This document shows positions 10,901 through 19,826 of a stretch of 64,000 bases of DNA, piece after piece (position 1 is the stretch's first letter; every line of letters begins with the position of its first letter). The notes beneath the pieces are model-generated. The model made no database searches and was not told the DNA's origin. It was given only the letters and a program-made list of their open reading frames with translations. This DNA is from an uncultured Pseudomonadota bacterium (lineage in GTDB: Bacteria; Pseudomonadota; Gammaproteobacteria; Methylococcales; Methylomonadaceae). The translations under genes and the position numbers were made by a program. Location: contig CAIXED010000008.1 in the NCBI GenBank assembly GCA_903918375.1, forward strand, positions 124,001 to 188,000, given 5' to 3'.

Positions 10901-11092
10901 TCTACCGTGCGGCGGTTTAGGCCGATTGTATTGACTGCTGCTGCGGCGATTTTAGCGATGATACCGTTAACCCAAAGCGCGTTTTTTGGACCGATGGCGG
11001 TAGCGATTATGGGCGGGTTAACCGTGGCTACGGTGTTGACCTTGCTGTTTTTACCGGCTTTGTATGCGGCTTGGTTTGGGGTGAGGGATTAA
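7982..11092 (+). CDS. RND-family multidrug efflux transporter, inner-membrane permease
   Basis: A 1036-aa HAE1/AcrB-like proton antiporter. It begins with the typical cytoplasmic start plus TM1 (LSEWSLRHPALVLYAMLAL) and the QSEDPPFTFKVMVIRSAWPG segment. Two periplasmic porter regions alternate with TM clusters at about 335-560 and 860-1030. The proton-relay aspartates are visible in LALGLLVDDAIIAVE in TM4. The C-terminal half has RPIVLTAAAAILAMIPL. Length is slightly below AcrB (1049). Substrate cannot be told. It is coupled to the adaptor gene by a one-base overlap. Confidence 0.94.
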   Translation: MKGFNLSEWSLRHPALVLYAMLALTIIGMASYSKLGQSEDPPFTFKVMVIRSAWPGANALEVEQQLTDKLEKKLQEVPWLDVLKSYSRAGESLIFLQAKDSAPPSEIPNIWYQARKKISDIRYTLPSGVQGPFFNDEFGDVYGNLYALSGQGYDDAELKRQADVVRAELLRVANVGKVDFFGEQSQKIYIELSNAKLATFGIDTATFLQMLQAQNLMAAAGAYDSADEHIRIDVSGTYDDLQQIREVRLGTRNSEFRLGDVATVKRGYEHPTKERVRFMGQEALLIGVSMQQGGDIIKLGLDLDAAVAKIQAQLPVGLQLQMVSSQPRAVKSSVHEFVKSLTEAVVIVLAVSLLSLGLRSGIVVAISIPIVLAVTFWLMHLFGVGLHKISLGALILALGLLVDDAIIAVEMMASKMEQGWERGKAAAFAYTSTAMPMLSGTLVTAAGFLPIATAASATGEYTRSIFQVVVIALLVSWLAAVIVVPYLGYRLLPDLSDHAPQASFMQTVWARIRRQPLPVAQQNHHDLYQSGFYQRFRALVTACVKHRWWVIAITVAIFVLSIVSFKYVQQQFFPDSTRPEIIVDLRLTEGASFDASASEVKKLEAWLEKQSGIENYVAYIGTGSPRFYLPLDQQMPQRSFAQVVILTEGPQQREQLRLQLLALFENDFPSLRASVLRLENGPPVGFPVQFRISGPDLQTLRGIARQVADVMRANPNLSNVQLDWDEPVKVVQVNIDQSKARLLGVSSSQIANLINGAWQGLYVTEFREGIERIDVVVRGMEAERQRLSRLQSLMIYTATGQSVPLSQIASFDYGFEEGVIWRRNRIPTITARGHVYGKIQAPTVSAQIESQLASIQANLAVGYHIETGGAVEESAKGGSSVAAGMPLFLFSVLTVLMIQLQSFSRVALVLLTAPLGMIGVTLFLLIFHQPFGFVAMLGTIALSGMIMRNSVILVDQIDQDKQAGHSDLEAIVDSTVRRFRPIVLTAAAAILAMIPLTQSAFFGPMAVAIMGGLTVATVLTLLFLPALYAAWFGVRD

Positions 11093-11101
11093 GGATTAAT
11101 T

Positions 11102-11133
11102 AAAAAGGTGGTGGATTGCCCCACCACCTTTTT
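11102..11133. terminator. Bidirectional terminator between the RND pump gene and typA
   Basis: Stem AAAAAGGTGGTGG / CCACCACCTTTTT with loop ATTGCC. It lies between the convergent genes, 10 bp past the pump stop and 13 bp past the typA stop, with T runs on both strands. Confidence 0.92.
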
Positions 11134-11145
11134 AATGACTAGCTC

Positions 11146-12963
11146 TTACTCAGACGCTCTTGCCGCCCGTTTACGATCGTTTTCAGATAATAATTTTTTC
11201 CGTAAACGAATCGATTGTGGGGTTACTTCGACTAACTCGTCTTCATCAATAAACTCTAAAGCCTGTTCCAAAGTCATTTTTTGGATACGGGTTAAGATTA
11301 AGTTTTCGTCAGTACCAGCGGCGCGGATGTTGGTTAGCTGTTTCGCTTTAGTTGGGTTAACTACCAAATCGTTGGCACGCGAGTGGATACCGACCAACAT
11401 ACCTTCGTACACTTCGTCAGCGTGAACCAAGAACAATTCACCACGTTCTTGCAGGGCAAACAAGGCATAAGCCAAAGCTTTACCTTGTACCATCGACACT
11501 AATACACCGCGTTTACGCATACCAATAACGCCTGGTTTGGTTGGGCCGTAGTGGTCGAAAACGTGGTAGAACAAGCCTGAGCCTGAAGTGGCAGTCATAA
11601 ATTCGGTTTGGAAGCCGATTAAGCCGCGTGATGGCACCATGTATTCCAAACGAATACGGCCTTTGCCATCGGGAACCATGTTCAACAAGTCGCCTTTACG
11701 TTCGCCCAATTTTTCCATGATGGCACCTTGGTGAATTTCTTCAACTTCGATGGTCACCATTTCAAACGGTTCGCTCATCACGCCGTCGATTTCTTTGATA
11801 ATTACTTCTGGTCTTGATACACCCAACTCGAAACCTTCACGGCGCATGTTTTCAATCAAAATTGATAAATGCAACTCGCCACGACCAGAGACTTTAAATT
11901 TGTCTGGATCAGCGGTGTCTTCAACCCGCAAAGCCACGTTGTGTTGGAGTTCTTTGTGTAAACGGTCGCGAATTTGGCGAGAAGTAACGAATTTGCCTTC
12001 TTTACCAGCGAACGGTGAGTTGTTGACTTGGAAAGTCATGCTCACAGTCGGTTCGTCAACTTTCAATGGTGGTAAGGCTTCAACAGAATCTTGTTGGCAC
12101 AAGGTGTCAGAGATTTCCAGTTTGTCGATACCGGTGAAAGCGATGATGTCACCCGCTTGCGCTTGCGGCACTTCGACACGTTCCAAGCCTTTGAAACCAA
12201 AGATTTGCAACATACGCACGTTACGAGTTGCGCCTTCACGGTTAATCAAAGTTAATTGTTGGTTAGATTTAACCGCACCACGTTGAATACGACCGATACC
12301 GATAACGCCGACGTAGCTGTTGTAATCCAAGCTGATCACTTGCATTTGGAATGGGCCGTCGATGTTAACTGGTGGCGGGCTAACTTTTTCGACAACGGTT
12401 TGAAATAACGGAGTCATATCGCCGCCTTCCACTGAGCTATCTAAGCCAGCGTAGCCTTTTAGGGCTGAAGCGTAAACGATAGGGAAATCTAATTGTTCGT
12501 CAGTTGCGCCAAGGCGGTCGAACAAGTCGAAAGTTTGGTCGATAACCCAATCAGGACGAGCACCTGGGCGGTCGATTTTGTTGATAACAACAATCGGTTT
12601 TAAGCCTAAAGCGAAAGCTTTTTGGGTAACGAAACGGGTTTGTGGCATTGGGCCATCTACCGCGTCAACCAGCAATAATACTGAGTCAACCATCGATAGA
12701 ACCCGTTCAACTTCGCCACCAAAGTCGGCGTGGCCTGGGGTGTCGACGATGTTGATGTGATAGCCGTTCCAGTCAATCGCGGTGTTTTTCGCCAAAATGG
12801 TAATGCCGCGCTCTTTTTCTAAAGCGTTGGAGTCCATGACGCGTTCATCGACTTTTTCGTGAGAGTCGAAAGTGCCGGATTGTTGTAAAAGTTGGTCAAC
12901 GAGGGTGGTTTTGCCATGGTCAACGTGAGCGATGATGGCGATATTTCTGAGTTTTTCTATCAC
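11146..12963 (-). CDS. typA: Ribosome-associated GTPase TypA/BipA
   Basis: A 605-aa translational GTPase of the EF-G/LepA group that binds ribosomes and supports assembly and stress or cold growth. Visible motifs are the G1 loop [15 protein letters not shown], switch [14 protein letters not shown]3 [15 protein letters not shown] and G4 [10 protein letters not shown]. They are followed by domain II, an EF-G-like domain and the BipA-specific C-terminal region ([19 protein letters not shown]). The start is a GTG at 12963 ([20 protein letters not shown]), without a clear Shine-Dalgarno. Length is as expected. Confidence 0.97.
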   Translation of the reverse strand: MIEKLRNIAIIAHVDHGKTTLVDQLLQQSGTFDSHEKVDERVMDSNALEKERGITILAKNTAIDWNGYHINIVDTPGHADFGGEVERVLSMVDSVLLLVDAVDGPMPQTRFVTQKAFALGLKPIVVINKIDRPGARPDWVIDQTFDLFDRLGATDEQLDFPIVYASALKGYAGLDSSVEGGDMTPLFQTVVEKVSPPPVNIDGPFQMQVISLDYNSYVGVIGIGRIQRGAVKSNQQLTLINREGATRNVRMLQIFGFKGLERVEVPQAQAGDIIAFTGIDKLEISDTLCQQDSVEALPPLKVDEPTVSMTFQVNNSPFAGKEGKFVTSRQIRDRLHKELQHNVALRVEDTADPDKFKVSGRGELHLSILIENMRREGFELGVSRPEVIIKEIDGVMSEPFEMVTIEVEEIHQGAIMEKLGERKGDLLNMVPDGKGRIRLEYMVPSRGLIGFQTEFMTATSGSGLFYHVFDHYGPTKPGVIGMRKRGVLVSMVQGKALAYALFALQERGELFLVHADEVYEGMLVGIHSRANDLVVNPTKAKQLTNIRAAGTDENLILTRIQKMTLEQALEFIDEDELVEVTPQSIRLRKKLLSENDRKRAARASE

Positions 12964-13018
12964 AGGATTTACTTAATGGTTTTTAAAAAGAATAGGGTGG
13001 GTCAATATTTAATGAGGT

Positions 13019-13411
13019 TTAGCTTTGTTGCCAAGGTAGGCCATGAAAACGCCAGCCGTCGATGTTGCCACGGTGTTTGTTTTCGTCTAATGCACCTTCA
13101 AAGCCTTGAACGATATTAATTAGATGTTGATAGCCGACAGCTTCTAAAGCTTTTGCGGCTTCAACTGAACGTACACCGGTGCGGCAAAGCAAAAGAACGG
13201 GGGCGCTTTTGTCAGTGGCGTGTTGTTGTACTTGAGTAACAAAATTAGCGTTCAGCTGCATACCAGGAAATTCTTTCCAGGCGACATGAATGGCTTTTAG
13301 TGGATGGCCAACAAAGCCGTGTTCAATCGCAGTTCTGACATCAATCAGCACAGCAGCCGGATTGCTTTGTAATACGTCCCAAGCTTGTTTAGGGTCGAGG
13401 TTTTCTATCAT
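13019..13411 (-). CDS. Rhodanese-like sulfurtransferase domain protein
   Basis: A 130-aa single-domain rhodanese, probably cytoplasmic. The active-site loop LLCRTGVRS (Cys76) would carry a persulfide; VLIDVRT and the surrounding sheet match the fold. A tail after about residue 105 (ENKHRGNIDGWRFHGLPW) is conserved in a subgroup of short proteobacterial rhodaneses. No signal peptide is seen. It lies 55 bp before typA on the same strand. The sulfur donor and acceptor are not evident. Confidence 0.88.
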   Translation of the reverse strand: MIENLDPKQAWDVLQSNPAAVLIDVRTAIEHGFVGHPLKAIHVAWKEFPGMQLNANFVTQVQQHATDKSAPVLLLCRTGVRSVEAAKALEAVGYQHLINIVQGFEGALDENKHRGNIDGWRFHGLPWQQS

Positions 13412-13640
13412 TTAGCTTCGCTCCGCGATGAGTTTGGTTAATCAGCTGCGCTGCAAGTTGCCGATCGGGGTGTCATTTGGGGTAAAAAACAGGTCTTTTC
13501 TGACGGGTTTTTTGCGGCTAAATGTTTGATAAAACAGTAAGCCAGTCGATTTAAGGCTGCCATTATCGCATTACACAGGGTTCGGTCAAGAAAACGGATT
13601 GTGACAATGGCAGTTTGAGGGGAATTTTGTTGCTAATCGG

Positions 13641-14546
13641 CTAAGGTGGATCCATGCCAATCCGGTGTGGTAGCCAGCCTTGGATAAATTCCAAAAACGA
13701 ACGGACTTTCGCTGATAAATATTTACGGTGTGGATAAACTGCGTAAATTTCTAGCGGGGCGATGCCGTATTGTTCCATGATGACTTCCAGTCGCCCCAGC
13801 TCAATATCGCGACCGACGATGTAGCGAGGCAGCATAATCACCCCCAAGCCGTTAACCGCCGCATTACGAATTGGGTCGGCCATATTGGCTTGCATTCGGC
13901 CGGTGACTTTAACCATCCTTTCACCAAGGATACCTTTAAAGCGCCATTTATTACGCGGTGGGATCGCCCAGTTGATTAAGCAGCTGTGATTTTCTAAATC
14001 TTCTGGATCTTGCGGGGTGCCGTGAGTTTTTAGATATTCCGGTGAGGCGCAAACCACTAAAGATGAGGTGGCGATTTTCCGCGCCACTAAACTGGTGTCA
14101 TTTAATTGCCCCAGATAAATCGCAATATCGACGCCTTCATCAATTAAATCGACCTGACCGCCTTTTAAAACCATTTCCACTGAAAGATCGGGATAGTTTT
14201 TGAGGTAATCGGTCATGGCGGGGGAAATGTGCGTTGCACCAATCACCGGTGGCGCGCAGATTTTTAAAATGCCGCGCGGTTCGGTTTGTAATTTGGTCAC
14301 CGCCGATTCCATTTCATCAACATCTAAAAGCACTTGCTGGCAACGATCCAAATATTCTTCACCGGCTTCGGTTAGGCTTAAACTACGGGTGGTGCGATTG
14401 AACAAGCGGGTGTTGAGTTCATTTTCAAGCTGCATAATGTGCTTGGTTGCCATCGCGCGGGAAATGTCCAAATCCTTGGCAGCACCGGCAAAGCTTCCGG
14501 CTTTGGCGACGCGTACAAAGACGTTCATGCTAGTTAATTTGTCCAT
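13641..14546 (-). CDS. LysR-family transcriptional regulator (CrgA-like group)
   Basis: A 301-aa regulator. The N-terminal winged helix-turn-helix (MNVFVRVAKAGSFAGAAKDL through RLFNRTTRSLSLTEAG) is followed by a type 2 periplasmic-binding-like effector domain. I start at the ATG at 14546 because AGAGG sits 7 bp upstream; an 8-residue longer start exists. The gene is divergent from a 46-aa membrane peptide gene, and the shared gap carries a perfect palindrome with the LysR T-N11-A form. The effector is unknown. Confidence 0.93.
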   Translation of the reverse strand: MDKLTSMNVFVRVAKAGSFAGAAKDLDISRAMATKHIMQLENELNTRLFNRTTRSLSLTEAGEEYLDRCQQVLLDVDEMESAVTKLQTEPRGILKICAPPVIGATHISPAMTDYLKNYPDLSVEMVLKGGQVDLIDEGVDIAIYLGQLNDTSLVARKIATSSLVVCASPEYLKTHGTPQDPEDLENHSCLINWAIPPRNKWRFKGILGERMVKVTGRMQANMADPIRNAAVNGLGVIMLPRYIVGRDIELGRLEVIMEQYGIAPLEIYAVYPHRKYLSAKVRSFLEFIQGWLPHRIGMDPP

Positions 14547-14598
14547 TAGGCGACCTCTTATCATTGCCAAAAAATGATTGACATTTTTATTGTTTCTT

Positions 14599-14658
14599 AA
14601 TTGTATACAATTTGTTTAACATCTGCCTAATTGTAAACTTATGTTTATCCTGTATAGT
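14599..14658 (+). promoter_or_regulatory. Divergent control region: LysR-type palindrome plus promoter for the small ORF
   Basis: AATTGTATACAATT at 14599-14612 is a perfect palindrome containing the T-N11-A pattern bound by LysR proteins. The half-site AATTGTA recurs at 14629-14635, 30 bp on. Overlapping that half-site is a promoter-like pair, TTGTAA (14631-14636), a 16-bp spacer, and TATAGT (14653-14658), pointing to the small gene at 14724. Binding by the adjacent LysR protein is inference. Confidence 0.55.
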
Positions 14659-14723
14659 AGGCAGCAATTAAAGAGAAACGACATAGAGAACTTGTGACAG
14701 CACAAGTTAGGTAAAGGAAAAGC

Positions 14724-14864
14724 ATGAACAACTTAAGTAAAGATATCTTAGTAGGCGCGTTATATATCGCCGGCATCTCAAGCTTCATTTCTGGACTCTT
14801 CGTCATCTCTGCAGTGCTTTTCGCCACTGCCTCAATGTTTACCAACATTGCCAGCATAGCTTGA
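14724..14864 (+). CDS. 46-aa predicted membrane peptide, function unknown
   Basis: ATG at 14724, preceded by AGGAAAAGC (a good Shine-Dalgarno), opens 46 codons to a TGA at 14862-14864. The peptide starts MNNLSKDILVGALYIAG and is almost wholly hydrophobic, long enough for one long or two short membrane helices. A promoter-like pair lies about 65 bp upstream and a terminator about 90 bp downstream. I do not recognise the sequence. The divergent LysR gene suggests regulated expression. Codon periodicity is too short to judge, so confidence is moderate. Confidence 0.6.
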   Translation: MNNLSKDILVGALYIAGISSFISGLFVISAVLFATASMFTNIASIA

Positions 14865-14952
14865 TCAAACAGCTAAGCTCCGAATTTGTAACTACCTCCT
14901 GGTGTTGTAATAACTAGCAGATCCTCCTCATAGCATTCTGCTTGGTTTTTTG

Positions 14953-14986
14953 CCTTCCACTGCGTAAGCACTGGGAGGTTTTTTTT
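14953..14986 (+). terminator. Terminator upstream of hisE
   Basis: A hairpin with arms CCTTCCACTGC and GCACTGGGAGG (one mismatch, one wobble) and loop GTAA region, followed by eight T. It would end the transcript of the 46-aa gene before hisE-tatABC. Confidence 0.75.
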
Positions 14987-15053
14987 GCCTGTCGTTTTTG
15001 GCCGTTAAAGCAACGTGTTATGATTTTTGCCCAAATTCCTGCGAGTAATAATA

Positions 15054-15377
15054 ATGAGTGACGTTTTACAGCAATTAGCCGACGTTTTAGAACAACGTAA
15101 ACAACAATCCGCCGATCAATCGTATGTGGCCAGTTTGTATGCAAAAGGTTTGGATCATATTCTGAAAAAAATCGGTGAAGAAGCCACTGAAACCGTGATT
15201 GCCGCTAAAGATGGCGACAAAGACAAGATTATTTACGAAACCGCCGATCTTTGGTTTCACAGTATGGTGATGTTGGCGCATCAAGGTTTGGGGCCGGATT
15301 TGGTGATTGCTGAATTACAGCGTCGTTTCGGTTTGTCGGGCTTAGAAGAAAAAGCGCAACGTAATACATCTAAATAG
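15054..15377 (+). CDS. hisE: Phosphoribosyl-ATP pyrophosphatase
   Basis: Hydrolyses phosphoribosyl-ATP to phosphoribosyl-AMP, the second step of histidine synthesis. The 107-aa all-alpha protein, started at the ATG at 15054 ([16 protein letters not shown]), carries the MazG-like metal motif [15 protein letters not shown] and the second EE/D site [14 protein letters not shown]. An upstream in-frame ATG (15027) would add nine residues and is less likely. It heads a hisE-tatA-tatB-tatC-yggS run, separate from hisBHAFI some 40 kb away. Confidence 0.95.
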   Translation: MSDVLQQLADVLEQRKQQSADQSYVASLYAKGLDHILKKIGEEATETVIAAKDGDKDKIIYETADLWFHSMVMLAHQGLGPDLVIAELQRRFGLSGLEEKAQRNTSK

Positions 15378-15386
15378 GAGTAGACC

Positions 15387-15596
15387 ATGGGTTTCAGTAT
15401 TCCCCACTTATTAGTGGTATTGGTGATCGTGATTTTGGTATTCGGTACCAAGCGGCTTAAAAATGTCGGCGGTGATTTGGGCGAAGCGATTAAAAGCTTC
15501 CGTAAAGCCATTAATGACGGTAGCGAACAGCAAAAAACTACAGTTAAAGATGATGACGTCTTGGAAGGCGAAGTTAGCCATAAAGATAAACAATAG
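15387..15596 (+). CDS. tatA: Twin-arginine translocase subunit TatA
   Basis: A 69-aa pore-forming subunit of the Tat system, which exports folded proteins across the inner membrane. It has an N-terminal membrane helix ([13 protein letters not shown]), the hinge [23 protein letters not shown] amphipathic segment, and an acidic cytoplasmic tail. A GGAG site precedes the start. It lies between hisE and tatB with gaps of 8-9 bp, clearly one operon. Confidence 0.95.
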   Translation: MGFSIPHLLVVLVIVILVFGTKRLKNVGGDLGEAIKSFRKAINDGSEQQKTTVKDDDVLEGEVSHKDKQ

Positions 15597-15604
15597 GCCA
15601 CAAG

Positions 15605-15919
15605 ATGTTTGAAGTGGGCTTTTCAGAATTAGTGATGGTGGGCTTGGTGGCTTTGATTGTCATTGGTCCTAAGCGTTTGCCAACTGCCGCTCGCATAGCA
15701 GGGTTGTGGATAGGTAAGCTCCAAAGCACCATTGCCAACGTAAAGATTGAAATCAAACAGCAATTACATGCCGAAGAAATGCGGCAAATCATGCAGCAAC
15801 AAAGCATTGTTGAGGATGTGCAGCAATTGGTAGCCGAGACTCAGCAGGTAGTCAACGACATCAAAACCAGCAGTGAAGGCCTTTCAAAGGATTTGAACAA
15901 TCATGACAAACCTGCCTGA
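15605..15919 (+). CDS. tatB: Twin-arginine translocase subunit TatB
   Basis: A 104-aa TatB that partners TatC in binding RR signal peptides. The start MFEVGFSELVMVGLVALIVI is the TatB membrane helix with the conserved Glu at position 8, followed by GPKRLPTAARIAG and a long amphipathic coiled region (about 30-95). Its 3' end overlaps tatC by 17 bp, which suggests translational coupling. Confidence 0.95.
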   Translation: MFEVGFSELVMVGLVALIVIGPKRLPTAARIAGLWIGKLQSTIANVKIEIKQQLHAEEMRQIMQQQSIVEDVQQLVAETQQVVNDIKTSSEGLSKDLNNHDKPA

Positions 15920-16646
15920 ATTAGGTAACGAACAGCCATTTATCAGTCATTTAATCGAGTTAAGAGATCGGCTGTTAAAGATGATTTTTTGTGTGTTGCT
16001 AATTTTTATTGGCACCGCAACGTATGCCAACGAGATTTACCACTATCTAGCAGAACCTTTGTTGCAACACATGCCGAAAAATAGCAGCATGATTGCGATT
16101 GATGTCGCTTCGCCATTTTTCACGCCGTTTAAATTAGCGTTTGTGGTCGCGGTTTTTATTTCGGTGCCATTTATTCTCTATCAATTCTGGGGCTTTGTTG
16201 CGCCCGGTTTGTACCGTCACGAAAAGGTCATGATTGCACCGTTATTATTGGCGAGTACCTTGTTGTTTTATGGCGGCGCGGCGTTTGCTTATTTTCTGGT
16301 TTTTCCGTTGGTATTTGGTTATTTAACTGCCGCAGCGCCAGAAGGTGTGGCGGTGATGACCGATATTGCTACTTATCTGGATTTTGTTTTAGGGATGTTT
16401 TTTGCTTTTGGTGTGGCGTTTGAAATCCCGATTTTTACTATCGTTTTAGTTTGGACTGGGATTATTAGCCCGCAAAGTTTGGCGGAAAAACGCCCTTATG
16501 TCATCGTTGGTGTGTTTGTGATTGCCATGTTTTTGACGCCACCCGATGCGTTATCGCAAACCTTGTTAGCGGTACCAATGTGGATGTTATTTGAGGCGGG
16601 ATTATTGTTTTCGCGTCTGTTTGTGAATAAAGCAGACGATGAATAG
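15903..16646 (+). CDS. tatC: Twin-arginine translocase subunit TatC
   Basis: A 247-aa inner-membrane receptor for Tat signal peptides with six predicted membrane helices. The N-terminal FISHLIELRDRLLK is the conserved signal-binding stretch, and SVPFILYQFWGFVAPGLY with YRHEK follows TM2. Conserved AFGVAFEIPIF and FVIAMFLTPPDALSQ segments are present. It overlaps tatB (17 bp) and yggS (8 bp). Confidence 0.97.
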   Translation: MTNLPELGNEQPFISHLIELRDRLLKMIFCVLLIFIGTATYANEIYHYLAEPLLQHMPKNSSMIAIDVASPFFTPFKLAFVVAVFISVPFILYQFWGFVAPGLYRHEKVMIAPLLLASTLLFYGGAAFAYFLVFPLVFGYLTAAAPEGVAVMTDIATYLDFVLGMFFAFGVAFEIPIFTIVLVWTGIISPQSLAEKRPYVIVGVFVIAMFLTPPDALSQTLLAVPMWMLFEAGLLFSRLFVNKADDE

Positions 16647-17313
16647 TCTTAAACAGCATTTTCAATTAGTGCGAAATCAAATTCGCGCCGCCGAAATAGC
16701 CGCCAATCGAACGATTGGTTCGGTGCAATTGTTGGCAGTCAGCAAGACCAAGCCTGCCGAACAAATCGCAGCAGCCTATCGTTTGGGGCAACGCCATTTT
16801 GGCGAAAATTATTTGCAAGAAGCCTTAATCAAGCAGCAGCAATTAGCCGCGTTTAACATTAGTTGGCATTTTATTGGCCCTATTCAATCCAATAAAACCA
16901 AGCCGATTGCTTGTCATTTTGATTGGGTACATAGCGTTGATCGGTTAAAAATTGCTGAGCGATTAAGTGAACAACGCCCTGCCAATTTGCCGCCGCTGAA
17001 TATCTGTTTGCAAGTCAATATAAGTGGTGAAGACAGTAAATCGGGGATAAGGCTTGAGCAATTGCCTGAGTTAGTTAAACAAGTCCAAGCCTTGCCAAGC
17101 TTGCGTTTGCGCGGGGTGATGGCGATTCCAGAGCCCGAAGATGATTATCAACGCCAACGTCAACCCTATCGACAGCTATACCAAGCCGTGCAACAGTTAA
17201 ATCAGCCCAGTTTGGATAGTTTTTCTTATGGCATGAGTGGCGATCTTGAAGCTGCGATTGCTGAAGGCGCAACCATAGTTAGAATTGGTACTGCCTTGTT
17301 TGGCTCGCGTTGA
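16639..17313 (+). CDS. yggS: YggS-family pyridoxal phosphate homeostasis protein
   Basis: A 224-aa PLP-binding TIM-barrel protein (PLPBP/YggS) that buffers PLP and affects amino-acid pools. The PLP lysine is in LLAVSKTKP (Lys36), with FGENYLQEA, WHFIGPIQSNK and the C-terminal MSGDLEAAIAEGATIVRIGTALFG signature. Its ATG overlaps the tatC stop by 8 bp. Linkage to tat genes rather than to pilT or proC is an oddity of this genome region. Confidence 0.95.
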   Translation: MNSLKQHFQLVRNQIRAAEIAANRTIGSVQLLAVSKTKPAEQIAAAYRLGQRHFGENYLQEALIKQQQLAAFNISWHFIGPIQSNKTKPIACHFDWVHSVDRLKIAERLSEQRPANLPPLNICLQVNISGEDSKSGIRLEQLPELVKQVQALPSLRLRGVMAIPEPEDDYQRQRQPYRQLYQAVQQLNQPSLDSFSYGMSGDLEAAIAEGATIVRIGTALFGSR

Positions 17314-17401
17314 ACCCCCTATAAAAGGTACATTGTGGCTAATAGGCCGGATTTAATAGATAATGTGCTGTGTTTTTTGATGAAGTTAATTTCCTAACAT
17401 A

Positions 17402-19162
17402 ATGAAACAAAAGCTAGAATCACTTTTACAAGCCGCGGTTGCCGCACTTAAAAACCAAGCTGTTTTAGATGCAGAGGTGGTTGCCCGTATCAATATCGAG
17501 CGGGTTAAAGATCCGGTCAATGGCGATTTCGCCACGAATCTAGCGATGTTGTTGGCTAAACCTGCCAAATTAAATCCACGCCAATTAGCGGAAAAAATCG
17601 TTGCAGAACTAGCAAGCGATGCAGCAATTACTAAAGTTGAGATTGCTGGCCCTGGTTTCATTAATTTCTTCATCAATCCTGATACCCAATTTCAAATTGT
17701 TAAGCAAATCCATGATGCTGGCGCTGAGTTTGGTAAAAGCCAAATCGGTGCAGGTAAACGGGTGCAAGTCGAATTCGTTTCAGCGAATCCAACCGGCCCG
17801 TTGCATGTTGGTCATGGTCGCGGTGCGGCGTATGGTTCAGCCGTTGCCGATTTATTAGACGCGGCTGGATTTGCGGTTGAGCGCGAGTATTACGTTAACG
17901 ACGCTGGTCGGCAGATGGATATTCTCGCTACCAGTGTTTGGTTACGATATTTAGAAGCCTGTGGTGAAGTGTTTACTTTCCCAAGCAATGGCTATCGTGG
18001 CGAATATGTGCGGGATATTTCCGCTAATTTGCATCAAAAAGCCGGTGATTTATATCGCCACGCCGCTGAACAAATCTTTGTTGATATTCCTGCCGATGAG
18101 CCGCAAGGTGGCGATAAAGAAAAGCACATTGACGCTTTGATTGATCGTGCCAAAACCTTGTTGGGAACCGATAATTACAATCAAGTCTTCCAAGCCGGTT
18201 TAGATGATATTTTGGCCGACATCAAAGATGATTTGGCTGAGTTTGGCGTGAGCTACCAACACTGGTTTTCTGAACGCTTGTTAATGGATGATGGTTCGAT
18301 TCAACAAGCGTTAAAACGTTTAGATGAAGCGGGTTTCTTATACAAACAAGAAGGTGCAACTTGGTTTGCTTCTAGCCGTTTGGGTGATGAAAAAGACCGT
18401 GTGGTAATTCGCGACAACGGCCAAAGCACTTATTTTGCATCCGACATTGCTTATCACATGAATAAGCTGGATCGTGGTTTTGATCAAATCGTCAATATTT
18501 GGGGTGCCGATCACCACGGTTACATTCCGCGGGTAAAAGCGGCGATGCAGGCTTTGGGGGCTGATGATTCCAAATTAAAAGTGTTGTTAGTGCAGTTCGC
18601 GGTGTTGTATCGCGGTGATGAAAAAGTGCAAATGTCGACTCGTTCCGGTGAATTTGTCACTTTAAGACAATTGCGCAGTGAAGTCGGTACCGATGCTTGT
18701 CGTTTCTTCTATGTGATGCGTAAATCTGAGCAACACATGGATTTTGACTTGAAACTGGCGACCTCAAAAAGCAATGAAAATCCGGTTTATTACGTTCAAT
18801 ATGCTCACGCTCGGGTTTGTAGTGTATTGCGTCAATTGGATGAAAAAGCCCGTCAGCGTGACATTCAATTAGGTTTTGATAACCTTAATCTGTTGGTTGA
18901 AGAGCAAGAAACGGCTTTATTAACCACTTTATCTAAATATCCAGAAATTTTGGAACGCGCTGCGGTTTATTACGAACCCCATCAATTGATCCATTATTTG
19001 CGTGAATTAGCGAACCAATTTCATACTTATTACAACGCTCATCAATTCTTGGTCGATGATGACAAGTTATGCAATGCGCGTTTAAATCTGATTTGTGCGG
19101 TCAAGCAAGTGTTAGTCAATGCTTTAACCCTACTTAAAATCAATACACCTGAAACGATGTAA
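17402..19162 (+). CDS. argS: Arginyl-tRNA synthetase
   Basis: Charges tRNA-Arg with arginine. The 586-aa class I synthetase has an N-terminal additional (tRNA D-loop) domain (about 1-110), the HIGH-type motif [14 protein letters not shown], the [27 protein letters not shown] catalytic stretch, a degenerate KMSKS ([10 protein letters not shown]), and the DALR anticodon-binding domain ending KINTPETM. Length is standard. The SPOR protein gene begins on the base after its stop. Confidence 0.97.
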   Translation: MKQKLESLLQAAVAALKNQAVLDAEVVARINIERVKDPVNGDFATNLAMLLAKPAKLNPRQLAEKIVAELASDAAITKVEIAGPGFINFFINPDTQFQIVKQIHDAGAEFGKSQIGAGKRVQVEFVSANPTGPLHVGHGRGAAYGSAVADLLDAAGFAVEREYYVNDAGRQMDILATSVWLRYLEACGEVFTFPSNGYRGEYVRDISANLHQKAGDLYRHAAEQIFVDIPADEPQGGDKEKHIDALIDRAKTLLGTDNYNQVFQAGLDDILADIKDDLAEFGVSYQHWFSERLLMDDGSIQQALKRLDEAGFLYKQEGATWFASSRLGDEKDRVVIRDNGQSTYFASDIAYHMNKLDRGFDQIVNIWGADHHGYIPRVKAAMQALGADDSKLKVLLVQFAVLYRGDEKVQMSTRSGEFVTLRQLRSEVGTDACRFFYVMRKSEQHMDFDLKLATSKSNENPVYYVQYAHARVCSVLRQLDEKARQRDIQLGFDNLNLLVEEQETALLTTLSKYPEILERAAVYYEPHQLIHYLRELANQFHTYYNAHQFLVDDDKLCNARLNLICAVKQVLVNALTLLKINTPETM

Positions 19163-19819
19163 ATGGCCAGAGATTATAAACACCGCGTAAATAAGCCTAG
19201 CTACAGTAGTGGCCGTAGGCAGCCGAAAAAAAGCGCCTCAGGGGCTTTTTGGCGTGTGCTATTGGTGGCGGTGTTACTGGTCATTTTTGGTGTCGGTTTG
19301 AATATGATTACCAATATGGTGAAAGAATTGATGGCAGGTAAGCCGGAGTTATTCACCAAGCCAGCAGAAGATAAAGTTAAACAAGAGCTGCTTGTAAAAC
19401 AGCCGGTGGTGGTTGAGCCTGAAAAGAAAGTTGAACAAAAAACATCAACGACGGCTAGTGCTGAGCCAGAAGAACCGCGCTACGATTTCTACACCATTTT
19501 GCCGCAAGCGGAAGTCGTTGTTCCTGATTATGAAATTAAAACCCGAGTTCGTGAAGAGTTGGTTGGAAAAACTAAAACGACTAAATACATGATGCAAGCC
19601 GGTTCATTCCGTGATGTTGCCGATGCAGAGCGTCACAAAGCGAAACTGGCGCAACTAGGCATTGAATCGCGAGTTGAAGCGGCAAAAGTCAATAATGTGA
19701 TGTGGCACCGCGTTAAAGTAGGGCCTTACGATAACTCCTCAAGCGTATCGACTATTAAAGACTTGTTAATTAAAAATGGCATTGGCGTGATTGTTACCGA
19801 AGGTAATAGTAATCAATAA
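19163..19819 (+). CDS. SPOR-domain cell-envelope protein (FtsN/DedD-like)
   Basis: A 218-aa bitopic membrane protein: short basic cytoplasmic start, one membrane helix (about 30-52), a low-complexity Pro/Glu/Lys linker containing YDFYTILPQAEV, and a C-terminal SPOR domain (about 140-215) with YMMQAGSFRDVADAERHKA and WHRVKVGPY. SPOR domains bind denuded peptidoglycan at the septum, so a role in division is likely. The argS-SPOR pairing is common in gammaproteobacteria. It converges on rsmI with only 7 bp between. Confidence 0.9.
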   Translation: MARDYKHRVNKPSYSSGRRQPKKSASGAFWRVLLVAVLLVIFGVGLNMITNMVKELMAGKPELFTKPAEDKVKQELLVKQPVVVEPEKKVEQKTSTTASAEPEEPRYDFYTILPQAEVVVPDYEIKTRVREELVGKTKTTKYMMQAGSFRDVADAERHKAKLAQLGIESRVEAAKVNNVMWHRVKVGPYDNSSSVSTIKDLLIKNGIGVIVTEGNSNQ

Positions 19820-19826
19820 CATGGTT

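Noticed and set aside
11750-12286. 178-aa plus-strand frame inside typA
   Set aside because: Shadow of a strongly conserved gene on the other strand; no RBS or known motif.
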